From NCBI RefSeq assembly GCF_003324525.1, contig NZ_QGDC01000004.1, positions 248,001 through 312,000 of the forward strand: a stretch of 64,000 nt of DNA, read 5' to 3'. This DNA comes from Mucilaginibacter hurinus. GTDB lineage: Bacteria > Bacteroidota > Bacteroidia > Sphingobacteriales > Sphingobacteriaceae. Each line of letters opens with the position of its first letter. The stretch's first letter is position 1. Shown one piece after another: positions 8,970 to 18,322 of the stretch. The translations under genes and the position numbers were made by a program. The notes beneath the pieces were generated by a model that had not been told where the DNA came from, searched no databases, and saw nothing but the letters and a program-made list of their open reading frames with translations.

Positions 8970-9689
8970 TTAACTGTCAAACTTATCCAGCAGCTTTAGT
9001 AAAGTTTCAAAATCCTTGGGGTATGGCGCGTGTACAGTTACCTCTTCATCGTTAAGCAATTTAAAAGTCACCTCGTAAGCGTGCAGGGCAAAGCGTTTCA
9101 TAATTGGCAACTCTTCCTGCTCTTTACCTAAACGATATTTTCTTTTTAACTTAGAGAGTAACACTGGCTGGCCTTTATACATCTCATCGCCTGCTATAGA
9201 GGCGCGCTGCGTAGCCAGGTGTATGCGTATCTGGTGCATGCGGCCAGTAACAGGGCGGCACTCTACCAGCGTGTAATGTTTATAATACTTAAGGGAGTTA
9301 AACCAGGTTTCGGCACGCTTGCCCTCCTGGCGGCTGATGGTAACACTGCTTTTACCAACGTTAAGAATAGGAAGATCAATGAAGAGGTTTTCAAAAATGT
9401 GGGTACCATCTATAACAGCATGATAAACCTTTTTCACCCTGCGCTTCTCAAACTGCATGGACACTGAGCGATAAGCTTCAGGATTTTTAGCTATAATAAG
9501 TGCTCCGGAAGTCTCCTTATCCAGGCGGTGGCAAATCTGGGCATCCCTACTGTAAGCTTTGGCCAGGCGCAGCATATTCACTTCGCCCCCCTCCCGCTCA
9601 TCAAGCGTACTGATGAACGGTGGTTTATTTACCACTATAATATTGTCATCCTCAAATAATATCAGATCGGCAAGCCTGGGCTGTTTCAT
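8970..9689 (-). CDS. RluA-family RNA pseudouridine synthase
   Basis: A 239-residue cytoplasmic enzyme that isomerises uridine to pseudouridine in rRNA or tRNA. The catalytic Asp is in ICHRLDKETSGALIIAKN near residue 57, and the C-terminal GRMHQIRIHLA motif is intact. There is no N-terminal S4 RNA-binding domain; the protein begins almost directly with the catalytic domain (ILFEDDNIIVVNKP), like the short RluA/TruC-type members. The exact target base cannot be told from sequence. Confidence 0.92.
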   Translation of the reverse strand: MKQPRLADLILFEDDNIIVVNKPPFISTLDEREGGEVNMLRLAKAYSRDAQICHRLDKETSGALIIAKNPEAYRSVSMQFEKRRVKKVYHAVIDGTHIFENLFIDLPILNVGKSSVTISRQEGKRAETWFNSLKYYKHYTLVECRPVTGRMHQIRIHLATQRASIAGDEMYKGQPVLLSKLKRKYRLGKEQEELPIMKRFALHAYEVTFKLLNDEEVTVHAPYPKDFETLLKLLDKFDS

Positions 9690-9808
9690 AAGCCTCCAAA
9701 AGTACGTATTTTTTTGCAGGTGCAGGCGTGTGTCAGTTTGCGAAGGCGCTATTCGCTAAGTACTCAGGAATGAATCAACGTGCGTACCACCCGCTCCCGG
9801 CCACGTCG

Positions 9809-10567
9809 CTAACGCCCGGGAATGTTCTGCACATGCGCCACTAAATACCCAACCATTTCCTTTATATACAGGTTCCAGGCAGGCATTACAGCGGCGTCTG
9901 GCAATAAGTCATCCCATGAAACTTCGCTGTCGCCGTTAAATTCGCAGGCATACGGTACAACGGACATACCTGCCTTCCGGAAGATGTACTGCGACCTTCG
10001 CATATGGTAAACTGAGGTGACCAGCAGGTATGGTGGTTTTAGTTTGCTGCTATCGAGTAATCGGCGGGTATACAAAGCATTCTCTAATGTATTGCGCGAA
10101 TCCGGATCGACCAGTACAGCACTGTCGGGCACATTGAAGTGTTTTACCTGCTGCTGCACCCAGGCACCTTCCCTAAACGCGCTTGGATTAAGGCCGGCAT
10201 TGCCCCCGGTGATAACAAGGTGCTGCACATTTCCCGCATTTTTTAATTTAACTGCCTGTATAAACCGGTTAGCCGATGGACCAAAATAGCCCTTCCCTTC
10301 ACTATCCTCCTGTGCATAGCCCCCTAATATAATGGCAGCGCTGTACACCCGGCCGTCAGCTACCTCTCGCGGCGGCACATCCCACCAACTTGAAAAACAC
10401 CGTAAAAGCAAACGGTTGCTGAAAAGCAGCAGTAACATAACGCCGGTTACCAATAACCAACGTTTTAACCCCGGGCGTTTTACAATCAACCCCGCAACCA
10501 GCAACACTACTACCCATGTGAGAGGGAGTATAAGTACAAGGAGGAGCTTGGAGAGGATAAAATACAT
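9809..10567 (-). CDS. YdcF/SanA-like DUF218 membrane protein
   Basis: A 252-residue protein with two N-terminal hydrophobic segments (residues about 1-22 and 32-52) and a DUF218 Rossmann-like domain: AAIILGGYAQ, RFIQAVKLK, HLVITGGNAG, SRNTLENALYTRRLL and LLVTSVYHMRRSQYIF. E. coli relatives ElyC and SanA act in envelope integrity; the biochemical reaction is unknown. The start at 10567 places the first membrane segment at the N-terminus; an upstream start at 10621 adds 18 non-hydrophobic residues and is less likely. Confidence 0.85.
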   Translation of the reverse strand: MYFILSKLLLVLILPLTWVVVLLVAGLIVKRPGLKRWLLVTGVMLLLLFSNRLLLRCFSSWWDVPPREVADGRVYSAAIILGGYAQEDSEGKGYFGPSANRFIQAVKLKNAGNVQHLVITGGNAGLNPSAFREGAWVQQQVKHFNVPDSAVLVDPDSRNTLENALYTRRLLDSSKLKPPYLLVTSVYHMRRSQYIFRKAGMSVVPYACEFNGDSEVSWDDLLPDAAVMPAWNLYIKEMVGYLVAHVQNIPGR

Positions 10568-10690
10568 TGGTGTAAATATAGCGGATAGAGATTGGAAGCC
10601 GGTTGCACACAGTTGATGCAAAGCTGTTTTTTTGAAAGGGGGCGTTTAGGAAACTTCAACGCTTTGAAAAAAATTTTTCTCGTAAAAGGA

Positions 10691-11737
10691 TTAATGCATA
10701 TGTTCTGAAAGATGTGATTTCCGGATATTGATTTGATACCCGAAAGAATTAGAAACGTAAGCCACTATATCTTCTACATTACTGACAACAGTATCTTCTA
10801 TACGATAACCTAAGATTACTTCCTTTACTTTGATGATTGGAAAGCGGTTATTTAAATAATTGGATGATGCTTCGTTGATAATCTTGGAGATACGCCTGAA
10901 TTCTTTACTTCCTAAAAGCGGCAACTCTACAAATGAATACTTTTTCCCGTTTTTCAAAACCGAATGTTTCACTTCGCAAATATGAGGCTCGTTGCTTTTT
11001 AAAGTATATAAATGATCATATTCATTATATGTTAATATTCTAATTTCTTTTTCATATTCCCATATCTTATTTTTATGAAGTGCCATTAATGCAGTTAATG
11101 CGTATGGCAGATCGCCGCTTTGCAAAGGCTGATTATTTTCTTTTTGAAACAAATTATGAAAATCCATAAATTCGTTGTACCTGCTTACTGACTTAGCATC
11201 TCCGTACTGAACTTTAGATATTAAAAAATTTGACCAATCCTTTTCATAATTAACAATCTCAAAAATAATTGCGGCCCCAAAGCCATCATCGCCATATAAA
11301 CGCCACATGGGGAACTCGTCTGGTTTTTTTTTATTTAACACTCTACAAAACGAACCACAAAAAAAATGTGATTTATATTTTTCTATCTGCTTTTTGTTAA
11401 AATCCATTTTCAGGTTATTGATTATAAATCTTAACTCTTGCGGGTCGTTTAAAGCTATCAAATTACTAAGTCTAAATAATCCGCTATTTAAAATCTCAAT
11501 GACATTTTGCAAGGAAGAAGTGTAGTGTATGACATCATATTTTCTTTTTACATGATACTCCGTATTTATCAGATTTTTCGACTTTAGACTAAATTCCAAT
11601 TTGCAATGTCTCGGTTCGTCACCACTGTACAGCGAAAATCTGCTACCAAATTCTAATCCAGGGTAAAATCCCTTAGCTCTTTTGATGTATTTATCAATTA
11701 AACCGTCTAAGTATGGGCTTTCGCGCTTCTTCGGCAT
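10691..11737 (-). CDS. DUF2971 domain protein next to restriction-modification gene
   Basis: A 348-residue soluble protein. The stretch HYTSSLQNVIEILNSG...LIALNDPQELRF (residues about 90-130) is the typical DUF2971 N-terminal signature, followed by MWRLYGDDGFGAAIIFE and a VILGYRIEDTVV strand near the C-terminus. The molecular function of DUF2971 is not established; its fold has been linked to ADP-ribosyl-binding or nuclease-like roles only by inference. It starts 2 bp after the stop of the large methylase/nuclease gene, so the two are almost certainly co-transcribed. By eye its coding sequence is AT-rich compared with its neighbours, which suggests transfer together with the methylase gene. 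Confidence 0.85.
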   Translation of the reverse strand: MPKKRESPYLDGLIDKYIKRAKGFYPGLEFGSRFSLYSGDEPRHCKLEFSLKSKNLINTEYHVKRKYDVIHYTSSLQNVIEILNSGLFRLSNLIALNDPQELRFIINNLKMDFNKKQIEKYKSHFFCGSFCRVLNKKKPDEFPMWRLYGDDGFGAAIIFEIVNYEKDWSNFLISKVQYGDAKSVSRYNEFMDFHNLFQKENNQPLQSGDLPYALTALMALHKNKIWEYEKEIRILTYNEYDHLYTLKSNEPHICEVKHSVLKNGKKYSFVELPLLGSKEFRRISKIINEASSNYLNNRFPIIKVKEVILGYRIEDTVVSNVEDIVAYVSNSFGYQINIRKSHLSEHMH

Positions 11738-11739
11738 AC

Positions 11740-14700
11740 TTACACTACCCCCACTCTATCAATCTCTATCATTAGTCTTTGTGTTTCAGTCATGGCCACT
11801 ATCATACGCTGATAATGCAATATGTCATCAAAACTTAATTCACGCCCTTTGCGGTCTTTTAGCCACTTTTGGGCGGGTTGATAGCCGCCTATATAAAACT
11901 GCCAGGTGCCCGCAGGTACGCCTTCAAAGTATTGGTCCTGATTGATATATACACGCCCGGCGGTGTAACGTGTAGCATTTACGATATTATTACCGTCAAC
12001 GGGGTAGCTTGTAATGTAATTATCCACTTCGTTGCTTTCCAGTAAATGCAATTCCCGTAACTCGCCACCTAATTTAACCAGTTGCCAAAATGTACCTGCA
12101 TCTTTAGGGTATGGCACCCGCGGGAAATCTATTTTTAAAAACTCTTTGTATTTGTCACGGTAAGCGGGGCTATGTAGTACGGCATAAATGTAGTCTAAGA
12201 TATCAATTGGAGAAAATGTATTCTCTATTTGTTGCTTCTCATTGGTAAAGTGTAAATCCAGCTTGATTGCAAATTTGTCAAGGAATAACTTATTTAAATT
12301 CGGTATCCTTTCGAGACCAATATCTATATTTTCCTGATTTAACGAAGTCTTTCTTGGATATAGATAAAGTGGAAAAACGTTACCGCAACCAAATTTTTTA
12401 GCAGAAGCAATTAAATTTGCATCGCATATATATTTTGTTACGAAAACATGCTTGAAATCAGGGTAAACTTGTTTGGGGGCTATCAAGCCAATATTGTCAT
12501 TTTTAAAATTAGACATGGTTTTACCTCGAGGACGCCCCATAATTCCATTAGCATAACCTGTAAAAATTGCCTTCCGGATATCGAAAATACGATAATTATA
12601 ATTTACAATTGAAGACTTATGCTCGGCGATATCCCTTTGCGCATTGGTAATTTTACCGATATAGTCATTCGAAAGATTTAATTTAGCGAGAATATCATTT
12701 ACTTTATCGTTTAATAATAGTTGCATATTTCTTTCTAAAATCATTTGATTTTCATTCACACTTAAATAATCAAATTCTGTTTGGACCCCCGAATTATCCT
12801 CGATAAAAACATCTTTAACAGAAACAAATTCATCATATAAGTCTGAATTAGAAAAATCTTTCTGTACATAAAAAAAATTTCCGTTATCTATTTTAAGGGC
12901 CTCCCAAGGTATTGTAGAAATCGAATTATTGGATAATTTAGAATACTTAACATCTCGCTTACCATAAAAATCAAAGCTAAATACTTCGCCTAAATAATTT
13001 TTATCGAGATTTTTCTTTATGAAAATATTTATGCTAACTCCTTGCATAATATCAAATACATTCTGGTCCGTTCCGCCGTCTTGTGACTTCTCTCTTTTCT
13101 TGGAATCTCCGTGTAGATTTAGTATGTAAATTTTATCAAAACTCTGTAATAAGCTTTTTCGCATTTGCCGATGAATTACTCCATCAAGAAAGCTATTGTT
13201 AGAAATGTATGCTAGCACGCCCTCACTATTAGTGTCAATAAAGTGTTGACCAAAACGGATAAATTTTATGTAGTCATCACTTAAGGGTTGGATATTGCGT
13301 TCATTTAGATCTTTTTTGTAATCGGAAATAAGATTTTCTATCCAAGCGCCTTTATTACTACTACTAACACTATACGGCGGATTACCCATCACAACCATCA
13401 CGGGCGTATCCCGCTTTATATGATTAGCTTCGTTAGCCTCACTGCTCAGCCAGTTTGCAAACAATGTCCCGGTATCCTGGTGATGTTCCTCTAAACTATT
13501 GGTAAGATAAATACGAAAGCGCTGGTCGCGGGTGGCTTTGTAGCCGGTTTCTGTCAGCAGCATATCCAGTTTTAAATGTGCCATAGCATAACTGGCCATA
13601 AGTAACTCAAAACCGTTTAAACGTGGTATCAAATGATTTTCAACGTAACTGCTCCATATTCCTTGCTGCCCTTTATATTTGTTATAGATATGCTTCACCA
13701 CCTCAGCTAAAAAGGTACCTGTACCTGTAGCCGGGTCAAGTATCTGCACTTTATGCACTTCTCGTTCAATTTCAACCTCCTTAAGCTTAGAAGTCCTGTC
13801 AGATGTTGCTTTAGTAACTATTTTATTTTTTATTTTTATTTTACTGTTATCAGCAAGACCTTGCGGTAAATTAAATTCTGTTTTTAAAATATCATCAACC
13901 GCGCGCACTATAAAATTCACTACCGGCTCGGGCGTATACCAAACCCCGCGCGATTTACGCAGTGCAGGATCGTACTCGGCCAAAAAGGTTTCGTAAAAGT
14001 GGATAACAGGGTCGTTGGTTTGCGTTGATTTCCCAAAATTTTGCAGGAGTGCCGCTACATCTGTCGCCCTGAAAATCTCCGCCAGCGCGTCAACTATCCA
14101 CACGATGCGGCTATCCAGGTCATAGCCTGCTATATATTGGAACAATTTGCGTAGAAATGGATTTGTCTTAGGTATTAGCTCTGCCGCTTCCTGCCTCGAA
14201 AAAGTAGGTAAAGTTGGATCGTGTAAACGCGCGGCAAACATACCATAAGCAATGGTCTGCGCATATATATCAGCAAAATCCTTGGGCTTAATATCATGTA
14301 TCAATATATCCTTAAAAGCGTTCATCTGGTCTTTTAAGGAACTGTTCTCTTGATTTTCGACATCACTGGTTAAAGCTTTCTCTATTACACCGGCCAATAA
14401 CTTGGCTTTATCAGCCATCATCACAGCAAGCTTTTGCGACGATTTTATGGTTTGACTTACGTGGGTGCAAAAATTTTTTATGAGGCTGTTAAATTCATTA
14501 AAGTTTTGTGGCAGCGGAGTAATCTGACTGCCAATTATTTCTGCAACGCTTACTTTGGTTTTTAATTCACCATCGACAAATAGCCAAAACTCTACATAAT
14601 CGGTAATAATAAGGTTGTTAAGTGATTTGCGGTATCTGTCAAATTGTTCTTTGTAATCTTTATGACCGATGTTTTTCCCAATATCCTTTGCTTCGATGTA

Positions 14701-14895
14701 GCCAACAGGTATCCGGTTACGTGTAATGATATAATCCGGCGCACCGCATTGTATCCGTGATGGCTCATTTGTTACTTCAACGCCGGCAGCTATGCTTTCA
14801 AGCAATATTTGAAGATCGCCTCGGTAACTATGTTCAGTAGCTATTCCAGAGCCGTATTTGTTATTTACATTAATGAGGTACTGATCAATTGTCAT
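11740..14895 (-). CDS. Type ISP/IIG-like restriction-modification protein (nuclease plus N6-adenine methylase)
   Basis: A 1051-residue fused protein. The N-terminus has a PD-(D/E)xK-like nuclease arrangement, GAPDYII followed by GYIEAKD (residues about 48-72). The methyltransferase core has SAM motif I DPATGTGTFLAEV near residue 383 and catalytic motif IV GNPPYS near residue 505. The C-terminal part, AT-rich in its DNA, would carry target recognition; the end (YAVLHSPAYRDKYKEFLK, FPRVPYPKD) resembles the type ISP C-terminal domain. No helicase domain is present, unlike the roughly 1600-residue LlaBIII type ISP enzymes, so it is a short, type IIG-like variant. It would methylate adenine in a specific site and cut unmodified DNA. 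The DUF2971 gene follows 2 bp downstream. Confidence 0.88.
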   Translation of the reverse strand: MTIDQYLINVNNKYGSGIATEHSYRGDLQILLESIAAGVEVTNEPSRIQCGAPDYIITRNRIPVGYIEAKDIGKNIGHKDYKEQFDRYRKSLNNLIITDYVEFWLFVDGELKTKVSVAEIIGSQITPLPQNFNEFNSLIKNFCTHVSQTIKSSQKLAVMMADKAKLLAGVIEKALTSDVENQENSSLKDQMNAFKDILIHDIKPKDFADIYAQTIAYGMFAARLHDPTLPTFSRQEAAELIPKTNPFLRKLFQYIAGYDLDSRIVWIVDALAEIFRATDVAALLQNFGKSTQTNDPVIHFYETFLAEYDPALRKSRGVWYTPEPVVNFIVRAVDDILKTEFNLPQGLADNSKIKIKNKIVTKATSDRTSKLKEVEIEREVHKVQILDPATGTGTFLAEVVKHIYNKYKGQQGIWSSYVENHLIPRLNGFELLMASYAMAHLKLDMLLTETGYKATRDQRFRIYLTNSLEEHHQDTGTLFANWLSSEANEANHIKRDTPVMVVMGNPPYSVSSSNKGAWIENLISDYKKDLNERNIQPLSDDYIKFIRFGQHFIDTNSEGVLAYISNNSFLDGVIHRQMRKSLLQSFDKIYILNLHGDSKKREKSQDGGTDQNVFDIMQGVSINIFIKKNLDKNYLGEVFSFDFYGKRDVKYSKLSNNSISTIPWEALKIDNGNFFYVQKDFSNSDLYDEFVSVKDVFIEDNSGVQTEFDYLSVNENQMILERNMQLLLNDKVNDILAKLNLSNDYIGKITNAQRDIAEHKSSIVNYNYRIFDIRKAIFTGYANGIMGRPRGKTMSNFKNDNIGLIAPKQVYPDFKHVFVTKYICDANLIASAKKFGCGNVFPLYLYPRKTSLNQENIDIGLERIPNLNKLFLDKFAIKLDLHFTNEKQQIENTFSPIDILDYIYAVLHSPAYRDKYKEFLKIDFPRVPYPKDAGTFWQLVKLGGELRELHLLESNEVDNYITSYPVDGNNIVNATRYTAGRVYINQDQYFEGVPAGTWQFYIGGYQPAQKWLKDRKGRELSFDDILHYQRMIVAMTETQRLMIEIDRVGVV

Positions 14896-14992
14896 GATAT
14901 ACTTTAGTACATAAAGAATGCAAAGTAATTATTTTGGAGCGATATCTCACAACGGCGTTGGCGAGCACCCTAAATTGTATAAGGTTCCCATA

Positions 14993-15832
14993 TTACAAAT
15001 CACGAGTTATCAGTAATTCGCTTAATTGCCATAACTTTTCCCGATAAGCTACGTTGTTAGCATCCGCCGACGGCTTAACAGGCTTCTTCTTCTTAAAATA
15101 TCCGCCGCTTTTGGTGTGCAATGTGGCTTGCGTCGCCAGGTACACAGTGGTTTCTGCTCCTTTTTCGGGTGATATCATGAATGGCCTTGCCAGGCTAAGC
15201 AGCAGCCTGCTAAAGCCGCTTAAACCCGTACCAAAGCCGCTATTTACCACTCCCGGATGCAATGCGAAAGCAGTAAGTCCTTTATCGCCAAACTTGTCGG
15301 CTATGGATTTGGTGAACCATATATTGTAAAGTTTGGCGTTACCATAAGCTTTCCAGGCAGAATAACTTTCTTTACCCTGCAAATCATTAAAGTTTGGGCG
15401 CCCTACCCTATGCGCTTCCGAACTGACATTTATAATACGTGCCTGGCCTTTTATTAGTAAAGGCATCAATTGTTGGGTTAACAAAAAGTGCCCTAAGTGA
15501 TTTACGGCAAACGTCATCTCGAAACCATCTTTGCTTGTGCGGCGTTGCGGGAATATGCCACCGGCGTTGTTTATCAGAACGTTGACAGCGAATAGACGGC
15601 TCTTTAATTTTTCGGCCGCAGTGCGTACACTGTAAAGATCAGACAGGTCGCATTTTACGCTATATATCTCCCTGTTACCGGTTTGCCGGCTGAGCTGTTT
15701 CGCAAGCTCATCGCCTTTTACTACATCCCGTACAAGGAGGTAAAGAGCATGACCCTTTTTTGCCAGTTCATAGGACGTAGCTTTGCCAATGCCCGATGTT
15801 GCGCCGGTGATAATTGTGGTAATTGCAGCCAT
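14993..15832 (-). CDS. SDR-family oxidoreductase, retinol dehydrogenase-like
   Basis: A 279-residue NAD(P)-dependent short-chain dehydrogenase. The cofactor loop is TGATSGIG near residue 9, the structural motif is NNAG, and the catalytic Ser and Tyr-x3-Lys are in INVSSEAHR and AYGNAKLYN. Substrate unknown; the overall layout resembles retinol dehydrogenase/WW-domain oxidoreductase-like SDRs. Start choice is ambiguous. The ATG at 15832 gives a normal SDR N-terminus. An ATG at 15928 overlaps the topoisomerase stop (TGATG) and would add 32 residues unlike any SDR, but the overlap could reflect translational coupling. Confidence 0.87.
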   Translation of the reverse strand: MAAITTIITGATSGIGKATSYELAKKGHALYLLVRDVVKGDELAKQLSRQTGNREIYSVKCDLSDLYSVRTAAEKLKSRLFAVNVLINNAGGIFPQRRTSKDGFEMTFAVNHLGHFLLTQQLMPLLIKGQARIINVSSEAHRVGRPNFNDLQGKESYSAWKAYGNAKLYNIWFTKSIADKFGDKGLTAFALHPGVVNSGFGTGLSGFSRLLLSLARPFMISPEKGAETTVYLATQATLHTKSGGYFKKKKPVKPSADANNVAYREKLWQLSELLITRDL

Positions 15833-15927
15833 ATTGTTATAACTGGAATACCTTATTGAATATCTATGTTTACCATAAAGATTATTCTCTGCATATTTAT
15901 TTTTCGCCCTATTACTAACAACCGGCA

Positions 15928-17019
15928 TCAGCTCGCCTGCGCCAGCTTCTCGTGCTCCAAAATTTGCAGCAAGGCTTTTTCAGCCCGGTTTAGCTCTGAA
16001 GCTTTAATATCCTTTTCTTCGTCAAGTTCTTTAATGTATTTAAATATGGCACCGTCTTCGTAACTTTTAATAACCGTTGGATGCACATAGTACTTTTTGC
16101 ATACCGTACGTGTATTGCCTAAATTAAGCGCCACTTCATCAAGTACACTTACAATCTTCTTTTTACACTCAGCTACGGTATCAAATTCGCCGGCTTCTTT
16201 AAAAGCATATAACGCGCTTACACTGCCTGCCCAGGTCCGGAAGTCTTTGGCAGTAAAATCTTCGCCGGTTATTTCTTTTAAATAGCTATTAATGTCGCCC
16301 GAGCCAATGGTGCAACGTTCGCCACTATCGTTATAAAACTGAAAAAGTTCTTTACCCGGTATATCCCGGCATTGCTTTACAAGCCGCGCAAGTTTTTTGC
16401 TTTGCAGGGCTATCTTTTGATAAACGCCCTTTTTTCCCTTAAACTCAAAGCGCATGTTTGAGCCTTCTATCTTAACATGTTTATCCTGCAACGTTGTTAA
16501 TCCAAACGAGCCGTAAAGCTTTTTGTACGACTCATTTCCCACCCTTATACTGGTTAATTCCATCAATCGCACTACCAGTGCAACTACTTTGCGGTAGTCT
16601 AGATTTCGGCGTGCAAGGTCGGTATCAACTTGTTGCCGTATGGCCGGCAGGTGCGCCGCAAAAGTTTGTAGCCGATAGTATTTTGATTGATTACGTATCC
16701 TGTTCCAGTCTGCATGATAACGGTATTGTTTACGTCCTGCGGCGTCTATACCTGTAAACTGCAGATGCCCGTTTTCATGGGGTGATATCCAAACATTAGT
16801 GTAGGCCGGCGGTATAACCAAACGGGTAAAACGGTTAATAAGTTCCTTGTCCTTTATCAGCATACCGTCTGCATCGTAAAAACTCCAGCCCTTGCCGCTT
16901 TTTTTTCGCGTATAACCGGGCATGTTATCGGCCACATAGCGCAGGCCAACTGCTTTGGCAGTCACCTTTGGGTCTCGGCCAATTTTTTCGAGTTTTTTTT
17001 GTAGTCGGTTCATTTGCAT
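15928..17019 (-). CDS. DNA topoisomerase IB (eukaryote-like)
   Basis: A 363-residue bacterial type IB topoisomerase that relaxes supercoils through a 3'-phosphotyrosyl intermediate. Features in order are an N-terminal DNA-clamp domain (GWSFYDADG, RLVIPPAYTNVWISP), catalytic Arg/Lys regions (SIRVGNESYKKLYGSFGLTT near residue 157 and AKDFRTWAGS near 260), and the nucleophile Tyr in CKKYYVHPTVI near residue 308. Length is typical of the poxvirus/bacterial short form. A second in-frame ATG two codons in (17013) is an equally plausible start. The SDR gene follows immediately on the same strand. Confidence 0.93.
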   Translation of the reverse strand: MQMNRLQKKLEKIGRDPKVTAKAVGLRYVADNMPGYTRKKSGKGWSFYDADGMLIKDKELINRFTRLVIPPAYTNVWISPHENGHLQFTGIDAAGRKQYRYHADWNRIRNQSKYYRLQTFAAHLPAIRQQVDTDLARRNLDYRKVVALVVRLMELTSIRVGNESYKKLYGSFGLTTLQDKHVKIEGSNMRFEFKGKKGVYQKIALQSKKLARLVKQCRDIPGKELFQFYNDSGERCTIGSGDINSYLKEITGEDFTAKDFRTWAGSVSALYAFKEAGEFDTVAECKKKIVSVLDEVALNLGNTRTVCKKYYVHPTVIKSYEDGAIFKYIKELDEEKDIKASELNRAEKALLQILEHEKLAQAS

Positions 17020-17183
17020 AGTATAACACGGGCGCGTTAGTAAGGTTTGCTTTGATACCTGTTATCAAAAAATAAAAGAATTACAAAAGGAGATTGATTT
17101 GGATTTATAAAGTTTACCGTAAGCTGAACATCATGCCCAAACAATTTTTCGACCTTAGCTATTCCATTTTAAACATCAACCAA

Positions 17184-18194
17184 ATGAAGTACAATTTTTT
17201 AGGCAATACAGGTTTACTGGTATCTGAGCTATGCTTTGGCACCATGACTTTTGGCGGCAAAGGATACTGGGAAAATATAGGCAAGATACAGCAGCAGGGT
17301 GTAAATGAACTGATGCAGGTGGTTATTGATTCGGGGATAAACTTTATTGATACAGCTAACATCTATTCATACGGTGAATCAGAAACCCTGCTCGGTCAGT
17401 CAATTATTGATCTTGGCCTTAACCGTAACGAACTGGTTATAGCAACCAAAGTACGCGGCCCTATGAGTGATAAACCTAATGATGTGGGCTTGTCGCGCTA
17501 CCACATTTTCAACTCTGTGGATGACAGCCTGAAACGTTTGCAAATGGACCATGTTGATATACTATATGTACATGGCGCGGATTTGCGTACTTCTGTTGAA
17601 GAAACCATGCGCGCTTTAAATGATATTGTCATAACTGGCAAAGTACGTTACATTGCGTGTTGTAACTGGCCGGCATGGATGGTAATGAAGGCACAGGGCA
17701 TTGCCGAAAAATACGGCTGGAATAAATTTATAGGGCTCCAATACTTTTACTCATTATCGGGGCGCGACATAGAGCGTGAGATATTGCCGCTGGCTGCTGA
17801 CCAGAACCTCGCAGTTTTTCCATGGAGCCCACTGGCAGGTGGTTTCCTCTCTGGCAAATACAGTCGTGACGGTGACAAGGCAGGCGCACGGCGCGACGCT
17901 TTTGATTTTCCGCCGATAAACAAGGAAAAAAGCTACGACATTATAGACGTTATTACTGCTGTAGGAGAACAACATGGTGTATCGGCCGCGCAGGTAGCAC
18001 TGGCATGGGTACGGTTGCAAAAGGACATAACCAGTACTATTATAGGTGCTAAAAATGTTGAGCAATTGAAGGACAACCTTCAGTCCACGACAATAGAATT
18101 ATCTGCCGATGAATTGAAGAAGATTGACGAGGTAAGCGCCCTTGAAAAAGAATATCCGCAATGGATGGTTGAGAGACAGGGAACCGGAAGATAA
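17184..18194 (+). CDS. Aldo/keto reductase
   Basis: A 336-residue NADPH-dependent (beta/alpha)8 oxidoreductase. The catalytic tetrad is visible: Asp and Tyr in DTANIYSYGESE (about residues 52-63), Lys in VIATKV, and His in ILYVHGADLR. The NADP-binding end has TSTIIGAKNVEQLKDNL. It most resembles the general AKR/YajO-like group; the substrate is unknown. An upstream start at 17094 adds 30 residues without family similarity, so the ATG at 17184 is chosen. A hairpin follows 30 bp after the stop. Confidence 0.92.
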   Translation: MKYNFLGNTGLLVSELCFGTMTFGGKGYWENIGKIQQQGVNELMQVVIDSGINFIDTANIYSYGESETLLGQSIIDLGLNRNELVIATKVRGPMSDKPNDVGLSRYHIFNSVDDSLKRLQMDHVDILYVHGADLRTSVEETMRALNDIVITGKVRYIACCNWPAWMVMKAQGIAEKYGWNKFIGLQYFYSLSGRDIEREILPLAADQNLAVFPWSPLAGGFLSGKYSRDGDKAGARRDAFDFPPINKEKSYDIIDVITAVGEQHGVSAAQVALAWVRLQKDITSTIIGAKNVEQLKDNLQSTTIELSADELKKIDEVSALEKEYPQWMVERQGTGR

Positions 18195-18224
18195 TCTGGT
18201 AACATGATGGTGATTAATAGTAAG

Positions 18225-18245
18225 ACGGTATCGCTAAGATACCGT
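18225..18245 (+). terminator. Hairpin after aldo/keto reductase gene
   Basis: ACGGTATC and GATACCGT form a perfect 8-bp stem with a 5-base loop, 30 bases after the stop codon. No T-run follows, so it is either a weak terminator or an RNA-end stabilising hairpin. Confidence 0.45.
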
Positions 18246-18322
18246 TAATGCCAGCTAACGATGCCTCGCTATATTTCACAATTAAATGCTACTTTAACCG
18301 TTCAAATAATTAAATTTTATTT

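Noticed and set aside
10691..14895. Larger defence island or prophage around the restriction-modification genes
   Set aside because: Neighbours on both sides are ordinary chromosomal genes (DUF218 protein, SDR, topoisomerase IB), and no integrase, transposase, att-like repeat or further defence gene was found.
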